39,974 nt of DNA, taken from the NCBI GenBank assembly GCA_014803765.1, contig JAAVBC010000009.1, forward strand, positions 1-39,974. Reading direction: 5' to 3'. This stretch comes from Bacteroides sp. (GTDB taxonomy: Bacteria > Bacteroidota > Bacteroidia > Bacteroidales > Muribaculaceae). Made by a program: the position numbers and the translations under genes. Shown here one piece after another: positions 6,784 through 15,981 of this stretch. Positions within the stretch are counted from its first letter, which is position 1; each line of letters opens with the position of its first letter. The notes beneath the pieces were generated by a model that was given only the letters and a program-made list of their open reading frames with translations, was not told the DNA's origin and ran no database searches.

Positions 6784-8448
6784 ATGGAGTGGATTCGTTC
6801 TATATTGATTGAGCATTCGGCAATACAGGCTGTCATTATTATCGCCCTTATAATCGCAATCGGACTTGGGCTGGGGAAAATAAAAATTAAGGGAATTTCT
6901 CTCGGCGTGACCTGGGTGTTTTTTGCAGGCATCTTTGCCGGGCATATCGGATTGTCGATCGACCCGTCGATGTTGGTCTTTGCGCAAAATTTCGGATTAG
7001 TACTCTTCGTCTATGAATTGGGTCTGCAGGTCGGACCCGGCTTCTTCAGTTCTTTCCGACAGGGGGGAGTGCAATGGAATCTGTTGGCATTGGCAGTCAT
7101 CTTGGTTGGCACATTGCTGACAGTCTTTATAAGTTATGGATGGTCGTTGCCGATTTCTGATATGGTAGGAGTGCTGAGTGGAGCAACTACGAATACTCCT
7201 GCGTTGGCTGCCGCTCAGCAATCGCTTCAGCAATTAGGATTGCCTGCAAGCGGGATGGCTTTAAGTTGTGCGGTGACATACCCCTTGGGTGTTGTCGGGG
7301 TGATATTAGGATTGATATTTCTCCGGAAATGCGTTGCGAGAAAAGAAAATATGATTATTCCGGAAACGGAAACGGCGAATAATACTCATATAGATGCCTT
7401 TAAAGTCGTAAATCCGGCTCTCTTCGGAAAGACAGTAAAGGAGGCGGCGGAAATAGTCGGAGGAACGCATTTTGTTATTTCCCGTCTTTGGCGCGACGGC
7501 GTAGTGTCAATTCCTACATCGGATTTACGCCTTCAGGATGGCGACCGGATATTGGTTGCCACCACCATAAAAGATTTGCCGGTGCTGACAATGCTATTCG
7601 GCGAGCATGAGAATGAGGATTGGAATAATGAAGAAATAGATTGGAATGCAATTGACAGCAAATTAGTGTCGCGCCATATCTCCGTCACTCGCCCGTCGCT
7701 TAACGGCAAGCGGCTCGGTTCGCTGCGCTTGCGCAATAGCTATGGAATCAATATCAGTAGAGTCAGCCGCAGCGGAGTGACTTTGCTGGCGACTCCGGAC
7801 TTGGTGCTTCAATTAGGCGACCGGCTGACTGTAGTCGGGGAAGAAAAGTCAATTGAGAATGTGGCAAAAGTTCTCGGCAACCGCTCGGCAGACCTTAATG
7901 ATCCCAACATGGCTGCCATATTTATCGGAATGCTGTTAGGATTGTTATTGGGTTCGATTCCCATATTTATTCCAGGAATGAGTACACCCGTCAAACTCGG
8001 ATTGGCGGGCGGACCGATTGTTGTCGGCATTCTGATGGGACGTTTCGGTCCGAACCTGCATATAGTCACTTTCACGACCCGCTCTGCTAATCTTATGCTT
8101 CGCGGGATAGGGTTATCCCTCTATCTTTCCTGCCTTGGATTGGAAGCGGGAGGGAGTTTCTTCGAGACGCTGATAGCAGGAGATGGGCTGTTGTGGGTCG
8201 GTGTGGGATTCCTTATTACGGTGATCCCAGTAGTCGTCACAGGATGGTTTGCCATGCGAATCAAAGGAATGGATTTTGGCGGATGCTGCGGTATGCTGTG
8301 CGGCGCGATGGCGAATCCAATGGCACTGACTTACGTATCCGACACAATCGAGGGTGATAATCCGGCAGTAGCCTATGCTACGGTCTATCCCCTCACGATG
8401 TTCACGCGAGTAGTAATAGCCCAACTTATTATCCTATTCTGCGTATAG
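6784..8448 (+). CDS. AspT/YidE-family transporter with central TrkA-C domains (second of a tandem pair)
   Basis: The 554-residue protein is collinear with its upstream neighbour: a membrane half with GLGLGKIKIKGISLGVTWVFFAG and GVLSGATTNTPALAAAQQSL, two TrkA-C-like domains (LQDGDRILVAT, LQLGDRLTVVG) at about residues 200-365, and a second membrane half with GMLCGAMANPMALTY. The G(A/S)xTxTP-type hairpins in each half correspond between the two genes but differ in sequence, so the pair is an old duplication, not a recent one. A hetero-oligomeric exchanger is an inference. The gene ends 46 bases before convergent pncB and no clear terminator hairpin is seen between them. Confidence 0.85.
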   Translation: MEWIRSILIEHSAIQAVIIIALIIAIGLGLGKIKIKGISLGVTWVFFAGIFAGHIGLSIDPSMLVFAQNFGLVLFVYELGLQVGPGFFSSFRQGGVQWNLLALAVILVGTLLTVFISYGWSLPISDMVGVLSGATTNTPALAAAQQSLQQLGLPASGMALSCAVTYPLGVVGVILGLIFLRKCVARKENMIIPETETANNTHIDAFKVVNPALFGKTVKEAAEIVGGTHFVISRLWRDGVVSIPTSDLRLQDGDRILVATTIKDLPVLTMLFGEHENEDWNNEEIDWNAIDSKLVSRHISVTRPSLNGKRLGSLRLRNSYGINISRVSRSGVTLLATPDLVLQLGDRLTVVGEEKSIENVAKVLGNRSADLNDPNMAAIFIGMLLGLLLGSIPIFIPGMSTPVKLGLAGGPIVVGILMGRFGPNLHIVTFTTRSANLMLRGIGLSLYLSCLGLEAGGSFFETLIAGDGLLWVGVGFLITVIPVVVTGWFAMRIKGMDFGGCCGMLCGAMANPMALTYVSDTIEGDNPAVAYATVYPLTMFTRVVIAQLIILFCV

Positions 8449-8494
8449 CCCCAACTTAAAAACTATTACTGTGGATTTCGCTCTTATCTTACTG

Positions 8495-9700
8495 CTACTC
8501 GCTGAGATGAAGGGCTTCGCGGAAGCGACGTACGGTCGATTCATCACCGGAATATTTGCCGCGATCTTCGCTCAGTTTACATGTTGAGCAGTAGAAAGGC
8601 CAGGATTCCGTAATTTTTACGGCTATCAGTTTGATGACTATATTCCGAGGCTTTATGCCGGGAAAATCATTAGTGAAATGAGTGCCGATTCCGAACGACG
8701 GAATACACTTATTTTCTGCATATCTTTGGAGTTTAAGGGCTTCATCCACATTCAGCCCATTGCTGAATACTATCTGCTTTGTACGCGGATCTATATTAAG
8801 ACTCTTATATTTTTCGACAATAAGATCCAGTTGTTCATAGTTATCTCCGCTGTCAACCCGCAATCCTTTGAACATATTGGCATAATCCTCGGAGAAATTA
8901 AGACTGAATATTCTCCAGCCATAAGTGTCATAGAGAAACGTACCCAAAGCTCCGCGATAGGTGGATGCCCATGTCTTCATTGCAAGATAATTTGCCATTT
9001 GCGGACCATATATCCCGGCGATTGCGCAGATTAATTCATGAGCCATTGTCCCGATAGGCACAAGATCATATTTCATGGCAAAATAGACATTGCTCGTGCC
9101 GATAAATTTTCCGGAACCAGACATTGATTCATTACATTCTTTCATGGTCTTTATGAATGTATCCTGAGCTCTAAAGGAGGCTCTGCGGCGTGTCCCCATA
9201 TCACTGAACACACATCCTGCTTCAATGAGCCTGCGCCCTTTATCCTGCGATTTCCGATAGTATGCATCATAGTCAAGGGACGCTGCCTCACCCGTCATCA
9301 TATAATATAGTTCGGATATTATGGCAAGCACTTTAACCTCAAGGAGTATCGTATTGCTCCAGCATCCTTCAAACTCAACATCAAGGTGTCCGGATTCATC
9401 CTGCCGGATTTTCACCCAATTGCGGTCGTAGCGAAACCCTTTGAGGAAATTGCAAAACCATTCAGGTATATAGCGGCATCGGCGGCGGAGAAAGGCGATC
9501 TCCTCTTCAGTAATGACGACATTTTCCAGCATTTCAATCTGACGACGCAGTTCTTCGGCAAATCCGGGAGGATAGACAGTATGATCCCTGTCATTGAATT
9601 TATAACGCACTTGTGTACGCGGAAAATTTTCAATCACCGCACAACACATTGTAAACTTATACAGGTCATCATCCGTAAAATGCTGAATTATCTGACGCAT
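8495..9700 (-). CDS. pncB: Nicotinate phosphoribosyltransferase
   Basis: A full-length 401-residue enzyme of the Preiss-Handler route, joining nicotinate and PRPP to nicotinate mononucleotide for NAD. The N-terminus MRQIIQHFTDDDLYKFTMCCAVIENFP is the family start. GTSNVYFAMKYDLVPIGTMAHELI carries the phosphorylatable histidine (about residue 221). GLRVDSGD and SFGIGTHFTND form the phosphate-binding end of the barrel. The gene stands alone on the minus strand, with a 198-bp inverted-repeat element in its upstream spacer, so promoter or leader of pncB may lie in or next to that element. Cytoplasmic; no anomalies in the reading frame. Confidence 0.96.
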   Translation of the reverse strand: MRQIIQHFTDDDLYKFTMCCAVIENFPRTQVRYKFNDRDHTVYPPGFAEELRRQIEMLENVVITEEEIAFLRRRCRYIPEWFCNFLKGFRYDRNWVKIRQDESGHLDVEFEGCWSNTILLEVKVLAIISELYYMMTGEAASLDYDAYYRKSQDKGRRLIEAGCVFSDMGTRRRASFRAQDTFIKTMKECNESMSGSGKFIGTSNVYFAMKYDLVPIGTMAHELICAIAGIYGPQMANYLAMKTWASTYRGALGTFLYDTYGWRIFSLNFSEDYANMFKGLRVDSGDNYEQLDLIVEKYKSLNIDPRTKQIVFSNGLNVDEALKLQRYAENKCIPSFGIGTHFTNDFPGIKPRNIVIKLIAVKITESWPFYCSTCKLSEDRGKYSGDESTVRRFREALHLSE

Positions 9701-9735
9701 GGCTGTTCTTTTTAGGTTTTAAAATCCTCAATTAC

Positions 9736-9933
9736 TTAAGTAAGTAATGAAAATTAAACGATATTATGAAAATAAGTAGTAATAGAATATCTTGTGTAAT
9801 AAAACTTAATCATTTTGGCTAATTTCCAATTGTCAGTCAGTCAGATACTAAAGTATCTTCCTTTCTTCCGCATGGAAAATATCTCAAAAATCTTTAAGTT
9901 TTATATACACATTAATTTTCATTACTTACTTAA
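9736..9933 (-). mobile_element. Repeat element copy A: ~198-bp MITE-like inverted-repeat element
   Basis: Perfect 22-bp terminal inverted repeats (9736-9757 and 9912-9933, outer part TTAAGTAAGTAATGAAA) bound a 198-bp AT-rich unit without coding capacity. Read on the minus strand, the 196-base core matches copy B at 39151-39346 over its full length, with about a dozen differences, most in one ~20-base patch. Internal arms also pair (TGTGTA...AAAACTT with its partner on the other side, TAATTTCC with GGAAA), and the centre holds the dyad AGATACTaaAGTATCT at 9843-9858. The whole unit can therefore fold into one long imperfect hairpin. It fills most of the 298-base spacer between the membrane protein gene and pncB. 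Confidence 0.8.
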
Positions 9934-9998
9934 TTTAAAACCGATTTAAGTTAAAATTTGTTCTAAATCATTATCAAACTTGAAATGCCATGTATGTT

Positions 9999-11075
9999 TT
10001 ATTTTTCTTCCTGAGGCTCGGTATCATGTAGCTTATGGCGGTCGTAGACAATATACCCCGCGCCTACCACTCCGAGGAGTACCTGCATCACTGTTTGGAA
10101 TGCCCAGACCACCATCGCGTAAGTCGTGGCATCCGCAGTGTCCACACCATAAAGTGATAATGCAAATATGACCGCTATATTCCAGGGACCCAGACCTCCC
10201 GATGCAGGAATGGCGATACTAAGCGAACCGAATACGAATACCACCAATCCGGGCAACAATCCATAACATAATTCCGGACTGATAAGAGCGCGGGTAAAGG
10301 GAAAGGCGAAGAAACATAGATAAGTCATCAGGAAGTAGGCTATCCATATCAGCAATGTATAAGTCCAGAACCGCAACTGATGCTTCATCGTGAAAAGCAC
10401 TTTAAAACCCGCCCAAAGATTATAAGCCTCTTGGCGGATACGCGTGATGATATGATTCTGAGACTTCGAGCATATCAGCAGGATAATCGCAACAATGAGA
10501 ACTCCAAGCGTAATCCATAATATGGGTGAGGAAAGTATGTCGACTATATCCCTCCCTACCTGATAATGATCCAGAAATTTCTTTATGACTGGATTTGCCA
10601 CTATTACAGCTATCACTGTCAGCACGACAATCATTATCGCATCCGATATGCGGTCGCCCAAATCAGTTCCTACGACTGTAGTAAACGACGCTTTCTGTCG
10701 CCGGGAGACATACAGACACCTCCACACCTCCCCTACTCCCGTCAGCAACAGGTTAAGCGCGTACGCTCCGTAAATGGACACCATCTCAGCGAACGTCGGC
10801 ATTCTTTTGACTCCGGCAGCCCTCAACTGGATTCCCCAGCGAATACCTCTTATCGAACGGGATGCTACCAGTACCAAACACATTGCCAGAAGCCAGCGAT
10901 AGTCGCATTGCTCGCGAGTGATCCGGAGAATCGTATGCAAATCCACTTTATGGAAAAGCCAGACGACCAGTCCTACAGACACACCTAATGAGACAACAGC
11001 CGTAAGCACTGTCCTCAAATCTTTCTTCACTTTCTTTCGATCCGAAGTCTTTCGTATGTCTGAATTATTAGCCAT
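9999..11075 (-). CDS. Integral membrane protein, lysylphosphatidylglycerol synthase TM-region/UPF0104 family
   Basis: The 358-residue protein has about eight hydrophobic segments after a basic N-terminus (DRKKVKKDLRTVLTAVVSLG). The patterns RSIRGIRWGIQLRAAG, GAYALNLLLTGVGEVWRCLYVSRRQ and SLSIAIPASGGLGPWNIAVIFAL are typical of the YbhN/AglD-like family (flippase-like domain). Some relatives take part in lipid modification or glycolipid transport, but the function of this branch is unknown. It lies on the minus strand, divergent from a DUF3943-type gene, and upstream of pncB with a repeat element between. Nothing in the neighbourhood fixes a substrate. The short acidic tail (TEPQEEK) is cytoplasmic or disordered. 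Confidence 0.8.
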   Translation of the reverse strand: MANNSDIRKTSDRKKVKKDLRTVLTAVVSLGVSVGLVVWLFHKVDLHTILRITREQCDYRWLLAMCLVLVASRSIRGIRWGIQLRAAGVKRMPTFAEMVSIYGAYALNLLLTGVGEVWRCLYVSRRQKASFTTVVGTDLGDRISDAIMIVVLTVIAVIVANPVIKKFLDHYQVGRDIVDILSSPILWITLGVLIVAIILLICSKSQNHIITRIRQEAYNLWAGFKVLFTMKHQLRFWTYTLLIWIAYFLMTYLCFFAFPFTRALISPELCYGLLPGLVVFVFGSLSIAIPASGGLGPWNIAVIFALSLYGVDTADATTYAMVVWAFQTVMQVLLGVVGAGYIVYDRHKLHDTEPQEEK

Positions 11076-11185
11076 AGGCTTATCGCGATTTGATTCTACA
11101 CTTTTAGAGTAAACACATAATTACTTTAATAGGTTGAAGACATTTTATCAACAATTTTATACTATTTTATCAATTTCATCCTGAT

Positions 11186-11220
11186 TTTGGAGGATATTTA
11201 AACGAAATTTAATAGCTTTG
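11186..11220 (+). promoter_or_regulatory. Putative promoter of the DUF3943-type/calcium ATPase operon
   Basis: TAGCTTTG at 11213-11220 matches the -7 consensus TAnnTTTG and a TTTG lies at 11186-11189. The spacing of 23 is longer than the usual 19-21. A start site near 11227 would give a leader of about 45 bases. Confidence 0.55.
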
Positions 11221-11271
11221 CAGTTTAATGGGATTTTTTCTGACCGAAAGTCCCCGGCACATTAAATTCTG

Positions 11272-12903
11272 ATGAAGATACTCAGGCATATATTATTTTT
11301 ACTGACAGCATTATCCGGATTCCTCTCAGGGTATAGCCAGATTGCTATCACACCTGAAAAGGAACTCATCGGAGAGGAAGATTCCATCGCTTATGCCGCC
11401 CAGCTGGCTCAATGGCGTCATCGCTCTTTCGTGCCTTACCGTCATATTGTCTCCCGACCGGTGCTTCCCGACACAGCAGATCTTAAACGCCTTTCCCATA
11501 AAGCATTCTGGCGTGCCGGCGCAGAAGTCGTCGGGTTCAACCTCGGTTTGTGGTCGTTCGATAGGTTTGTGCTTCATGGTGAGTATTCATATATATCCTG
11601 GGAAAGTATTAAAAATAACTTCAAGCACGGTTTTGAATGGGATAATGACTATCTGAACACTAATATGTTCGCTCATCCATACACCGGTTCGCTCTACTTT
11701 AACGCCGGGCGTTCAAACGGATTTAATTTCTGGCAGTCCGAACTTTTCGCCATCGGAGGCAGCGCAATGTGGGAAATGTTTATGGAGAAAGAGTATCCCT
11801 CCACCAACGATATCATTGCCACTCCAATCGGAGGAGCCGCAATCGGGGAGGTGCTTTACCGCACCTCCGACCTTATTCTCGATGACCGTGCCACCGGAGC
11901 TGCACGTGCTGCCAGAGAAATCGCCGGCTTTATAATCAACCCGGTCAGAGAGTTCACACGCATCGTGACGGGACGCGCATGGAAAGTGCGACCGACATCC
12001 GGGAGGCAGTTCGGCATACCTGCCATCAGCGTTGACCTCTCATTAGGAGGACGCTATCTTTCTCTTATCGATAATGGAGCCGGACATCATCTCGGAGCAG
12101 CAGCTGAGATAAATATTGAATATGGCGACAGATACGCCGAATCCACCAAACGACCCTATGATTATTTCTCATTCCTTATGGAACTTCAAGGAATGAAATC
12201 CCAACCTATTCTGAGCAGAATGGAAATCAAAGGGCGTCTTCTTTCCAAGCAGATCCTTGACAAACGCACTACAGATCTATGCATCGGGATGTTTCAGCAT
12301 TTTGATTTCTTCGATTCCGACACAATCCGTCCGCAACGTGTAATTACTCCCGAACCCTGCACAGTCCCTTATAAATTCGGAACTCCCGCGTGTGTCGGTG
12401 GAGGCGCGATGCTGCGATTTGCTCCGCTGCGTTCCATGATGCTTGATGCTTCTTTACATGTGAATGCAGTGGCATTAGCCGGAATACTTACAGATTTCTA
12501 CCGGGATTATCATCGCAATTATAACTGGGGGTCAGGATTTTCAATAAAGGCAGGACTCAACTGGGGACTAACCTCCGATAAACTATCTGTCCACGTGGCA
12601 AATCAGTTCTATCAGATTTATACATGGAAAGGGTATGACGAATCCTTCGATTGGTCGCTGACGCCGGAAGGTGCCCCGGTCGATGTTCAAGGGGACGCCT
12701 CCCACTCCTCTTTCAATCATTTCGAGACCTCGATCGTCTATAAACTTCGCGAACATCTTTACCTCACCGGAGGTTTAGATTTATATACCCGACGCACCAA
12801 ATATGACAAGATGGAAATTAAAATCAATAATAGCATAGTTTCCGAACCTTGCATTATGAGTCGTCAGCTCGGCATGCATCTCATGCTGACCTACAAACTA
12901 TAG
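11272..12903 (+). CDS. DUF3943 domain-containing envelope protein
   Basis: The protein has 543 residues and an N-terminal signal peptide (MKILRHILFLLTALSGFLSG, cut before YSQIA). The middle part carries the pattern known from DUF3943: WDNDYLNTNMFAHPYTGSLYFNAGRSNGFNFWQSELFAIGGSAMWEMFMEKEYPS, followed by NDIIATPIGGAAIGEVLYR. The C-terminal half alternates polar and hydrophobic residues and ends LMLTYKL, compatible with an outer-membrane barrel. The function of the family is unknown. The calcium ATPase gene starts nine bases after its stop codon, so the two are co-transcribed; whether they work together is not known. The start is the only ATG before the signal peptide. Confidence 0.75.
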   Translation: MKILRHILFLLTALSGFLSGYSQIAITPEKELIGEEDSIAYAAQLAQWRHRSFVPYRHIVSRPVLPDTADLKRLSHKAFWRAGAEVVGFNLGLWSFDRFVLHGEYSYISWESIKNNFKHGFEWDNDYLNTNMFAHPYTGSLYFNAGRSNGFNFWQSELFAIGGSAMWEMFMEKEYPSTNDIIATPIGGAAIGEVLYRTSDLILDDRATGAARAAREIAGFIINPVREFTRIVTGRAWKVRPTSGRQFGIPAISVDLSLGGRYLSLIDNGAGHHLGAAAEINIEYGDRYAESTKRPYDYFSFLMELQGMKSQPILSRMEIKGRLLSKQILDKRTTDLCIGMFQHFDFFDSDTIRPQRVITPEPCTVPYKFGTPACVGGGAMLRFAPLRSMMLDASLHVNAVALAGILTDFYRDYHRNYNWGSGFSIKAGLNWGLTSDKLSVHVANQFYQIYTWKGYDESFDWSLTPEGAPVDVQGDASHSSFNHFETSIVYKLREHLYLTGGLDLYTRRTKYDKMEIKINNSIVSEPCIMSRQLGMHLMLTYKL

Positions 12904-12912
12904 GAAGGAAAA

Positions 12913-15840
12913 ATGAAAAACAATAATTCAGAATCCGATTTAAATAATTCCGGCTCCCCCTCTTTTCCCGGGACAGAAGTGAGTGGCAGACCTTTCATAG
13001 GACTGACAACATCTGAAGTGGAAGAGAGCCGCCGGGAGCATGGCTGGAATATTCTCACTCCTCCGAAGAGTGAACCTTGGTGGAAACGCTTCGGAGAAAA
13101 ATTTTCGGATCCTCTCATCATAATCCTTCTCGTTGCCGGCATCCTCGCTGTCGGGATAGCTTTCTACGAATATTTCGCTCTTCACACAAGCTGGAAAGTG
13201 TTCTTCGAGCCCGCAGGAATATTCATGGCAATAGGACTCGCCACAACTCTTGCATTCATCTTCGAGGAGAGAGCCAACAAGGCTTTCAGGATTCTGAATC
13301 AGGTTAACGATGATGAACCTGTAGAAGTCCTGCGGGATGAAGGAGTGACGACTGTAGCCCGGAAGGATATAGTCGTCGGCGACATAGTGATTCTTAACTC
13401 GGGGTTTGAGATTCCTGCCGACGGCGAACTGCTGGAAGCCACAGGGATGAATATCGATGAATCTTCATTGACCGGCGAACCGCTTTGCTCCAAGACTACA
13501 GATCCCGCGCTTTTCGACAGCGATGCCACATATCCTTCCAATCATGTCTTACGCGGCACAAAAGTTATGGAGGGGCATGGAATAATGCGTGTCCTTCAAG
13601 TCGGGGATGATACGGAAATGGGTAAAGTCTATGAAGAATCCCGCATTGATGATTCAGTCAAGACTCCACTCAACGAGCAGCTTGAAAAACTCGGCGCATT
13701 GATCACCGATCTCAGTTATCTTATCGCCGGAATCATAATTGTCTGTCAGGTCATGCATTTTCTCGGAGTCGGCAACTGGCAGGCATGGCTGCCGGCTGCT
13801 ACAGTCGGCATCTTCTTCCTGCTGGTGATAAAAAAATTCAAAGATTGGTCGAAAACTATCTGTTTACTGACAATTTGCGGCTTCTTTATGCTCTTCATAG
13901 GGTTGGTAGCCGGAGCGTTCGCCATGATTAACCCGACAGCCGGAAGTGAGGAATGGACACTCCTGCTCTCAAATGTGCTGACAGGCATTATGGTGGCAGT
14001 AACACTGATTGTTGTAGCTGTGCCGGAAGGTCTCCCTATGGCTGTCACTCTTTCCCTCGCCTATTCCATGAGCCGGATGCTGAAGACGAATAACCTCGTC
14101 AGACGTATGCACGCCTGCGAGACAATGGGTGCCACAACAGTTATATGCACTGATAAGACCGGCACACTGACCCAAAACCGCATGCAGGTCTATAGCGCCG
14201 ATTTCTTCGGAAACCCCTCTGACGACGTTATATTCAACGGCATAGCTGTTAATTCCACTGCGGAACTTGACTTTTCCGGCTCCTCACCGAAAATTATCGG
14301 TAATCCGACCGAAGGAGCCCTCTTACTCCGGCTGGCAGAAAAGGGTAAGGATTATCGAAGTCTGCGACAGCAGGTGTTGACAGAAAGTGAAATACCTTTC
14401 TCTACAGAGCGCAAATATATGGCTACGACTGTAGCTGACAAATCATCGGGAAAAAGATTCCTGTTCCTGAAAGGAGCGCCGGAGATAGTGTTCTCTATGT
14501 GCAGTAATACACCGGGAGTGACTCCCAGGGAATTGGATGAATTGCTGCGCGACTATCAGAATCAGGCGATGCGCACTCTGGGATTCGCCTATAAAGAATT
14601 ATCGGCAGATGAGAAAGGGATAGAAGATGGAGTGCTGACCGAAGAGGGATTGATTTTCCTCGGAATTGTAGCAATCGCCGACCCGGTGCGTGCAGAAGTT
14701 CCGGAAGCCGTAAGGGAAGTGAAAAAGGCAGGAATAGCTATCAAGATTGTCACGGGCGACACTCCCGGCACAGCCAAACAGATCGGACGCGAAATAGGGC
14801 TTTGGGATGATGTCTCGGACACGGAATCAAATATAATCACCGGTCAGGATTTCGCACTCCTCTCTGATGCGGAACTCGACCAGAAGGTAGATAACATAAA
14901 GATAATAGCCCGGGCGCGTCCGATGGATAAGAAGCGCCTTGTAGAAGCGTTGCAACGCAGGGATGAAGTTGTGGCAGTGACCGGCGACGGCACTAATGAC
15001 GCGCCTGCCCTTAAAGCAGCCCATGTCGGATTGTCGATGGGCGACGGCACCTCCGTAGCTAAGGAAGCTTCCGATATAACTATCATCGATAATTCATTCT
15101 CCTCAATCGGCAGAGCCGTTATGTGGGGGCGCTCTTTATATAAAAATATTCAGAGATTCCTTCTCTTTCAGCTTACTGTCAACGTTGCCGCATGCCTGCT
15201 GGTACTCATCGGTTCGTTCACGGGCTCTGAATCCCCTCTGACCATCACTCAGATGCTTTGGGTTAATCTGATAATGGACACATTCGGAGCGATGGCTCTC
15301 GCCTCCCTTCCCCCTTCACCCAAAGTTATGGAGGAACCTCCACGAAAAAGATCGGCATTTATCCTTACGCGTCCTATGATATGGGAACTCCTGGGAGTCG
15401 GCGTAATATTCTTCCTGATTACTTTCGGATTCTATTACTGCTTCCAACACTCCGATGTGACCTCCATTCCGCAGATGTTTCATGCTCCCCATCTCTCCTT
15501 GCATACAATGACCCCTTACGAATCGACTCTTCTTTTCTCTATTTTTGTATGGACTCATTTCTGGTATATGTTCGATGCGCGTTGCTTCGACACTGACAAA
15601 AGCGTCTTTAAAGTCAGCATGAGCCGCGGATTCCGGACAATTGTGTGGATAATCGTAATCGGACAGCTTTTTATAACTGAAATCGCCTATGAATTTTTCA
15701 ATGTCGCTCCGATGATCCATACTCTTGACTGGAAATTCAATCCTTCCGGCTCGCTGGATCTCCTGATAATCGTAGCGGCTTCGTCATTAGTGATATGGGT
15801 TCGCGAAGCCTACCGCCTTGCAGCCCCCTCACATAAATAA
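12913..15840 (+). CDS. Calcium-translocating P-type ATPase, PMCA type
   Basis: This 975-residue type II P-type ATPase has the actuator motif SSLTGEP, the M4 signature VPEGLP (near residue 371), the phosphorylation site CTDKTGTLTQNR (Asp414), the nucleotide-domain KGAPEIVF, and the hinge TGDGTNDAPALKAAHVG near residue 690. About six C-terminal membrane segments follow. It should pump calcium out of the cytoplasm across the inner membrane. VPEGLP with the downstream order is as in bacterial PMCA/SERCA-like pumps. Between M3 and M4 there are roughly 60 extra residues with two hydrophobic stretches (about 293-335), more than the standard hairpin. The first ~25 residues are a polar Asn/Ser-rich extension. 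It follows a DUF3943-type gene by nine bases. Confidence 0.92.
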   Translation: MKNNNSESDLNNSGSPSFPGTEVSGRPFIGLTTSEVEESRREHGWNILTPPKSEPWWKRFGEKFSDPLIIILLVAGILAVGIAFYEYFALHTSWKVFFEPAGIFMAIGLATTLAFIFEERANKAFRILNQVNDDEPVEVLRDEGVTTVARKDIVVGDIVILNSGFEIPADGELLEATGMNIDESSLTGEPLCSKTTDPALFDSDATYPSNHVLRGTKVMEGHGIMRVLQVGDDTEMGKVYEESRIDDSVKTPLNEQLEKLGALITDLSYLIAGIIIVCQVMHFLGVGNWQAWLPAATVGIFFLLVIKKFKDWSKTICLLTICGFFMLFIGLVAGAFAMINPTAGSEEWTLLLSNVLTGIMVAVTLIVVAVPEGLPMAVTLSLAYSMSRMLKTNNLVRRMHACETMGATTVICTDKTGTLTQNRMQVYSADFFGNPSDDVIFNGIAVNSTAELDFSGSSPKIIGNPTEGALLLRLAEKGKDYRSLRQQVLTESEIPFSTERKYMATTVADKSSGKRFLFLKGAPEIVFSMCSNTPGVTPRELDELLRDYQNQAMRTLGFAYKELSADEKGIEDGVLTEEGLIFLGIVAIADPVRAEVPEAVREVKKAGIAIKIVTGDTPGTAKQIGREIGLWDDVSDTESNIITGQDFALLSDAELDQKVDNIKIIARARPMDKKRLVEALQRRDEVVAVTGDGTNDAPALKAAHVGLSMGDGTSVAKEASDITIIDNSFSSIGRAVMWGRSLYKNIQRFLLFQLTVNVAACLLVLIGSFTGSESPLTITQMLWVNLIMDTFGAMALASLPPSPKVMEEPPRKRSAFILTRPMIWELLGVGVIFFLITFGFYYCFQHSDVTSIPQMFHAPHLSLHTMTPYESTLLFSIFVWTHFWYMFDARCFDTDKSVFKVSMSRGFRTIVWIIVIGQLFITEIAYEFFNVAPMIHTLDWKFNPSGSLDLLIIVAASSLVIWVREAYRLAAPSHK

Positions 15841-15872
15841 GACCGTAATCCCACGAAGACCGCATATAACAA

Positions 15873-15915
15873 AGACCTCAATCCGCACCCTTTCAGGGTT
15901 TGCGGGATTGAGGTC
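15873..15915. terminator. Hairpin between convergent genes, likely bidirectional terminator
   Basis: Twelve perfect pairs (15873-15884 with 15904-15915) continue with further imperfect G-C pairs inward (GCACCC with GGGTTTGC). It separates the calcium ATPase gene from the convergent DAHP synthase gene. T-rich flanks are modest on both sides. Confidence 0.7.
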
Positions 15916-15981
15916 TCTGTGGTTATTGGCGTTGAGACTTCCGGTGAGGCAACCCGCTTCCGCGGGTTGATGACGCGCAGG

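Noticed and set aside
8449-8494. Terminator between the second transporter and pncB
   Set aside because: No hairpin of meaningful stability is visible in the 46-base convergent spacer.
9730-9940. Target-site duplication of the repeat elements
   Set aside because: The flanks of both full copies are short A/T stretches that merge with the inverted repeats; no duplication can be defined with confidence.
9701-9998. Riboswitch or leader RNA of pncB
   Set aside because: No known class is recognisable; the spacer is explained mostly by repeat copy A, which has a second copy far away next to an unrelated gene.
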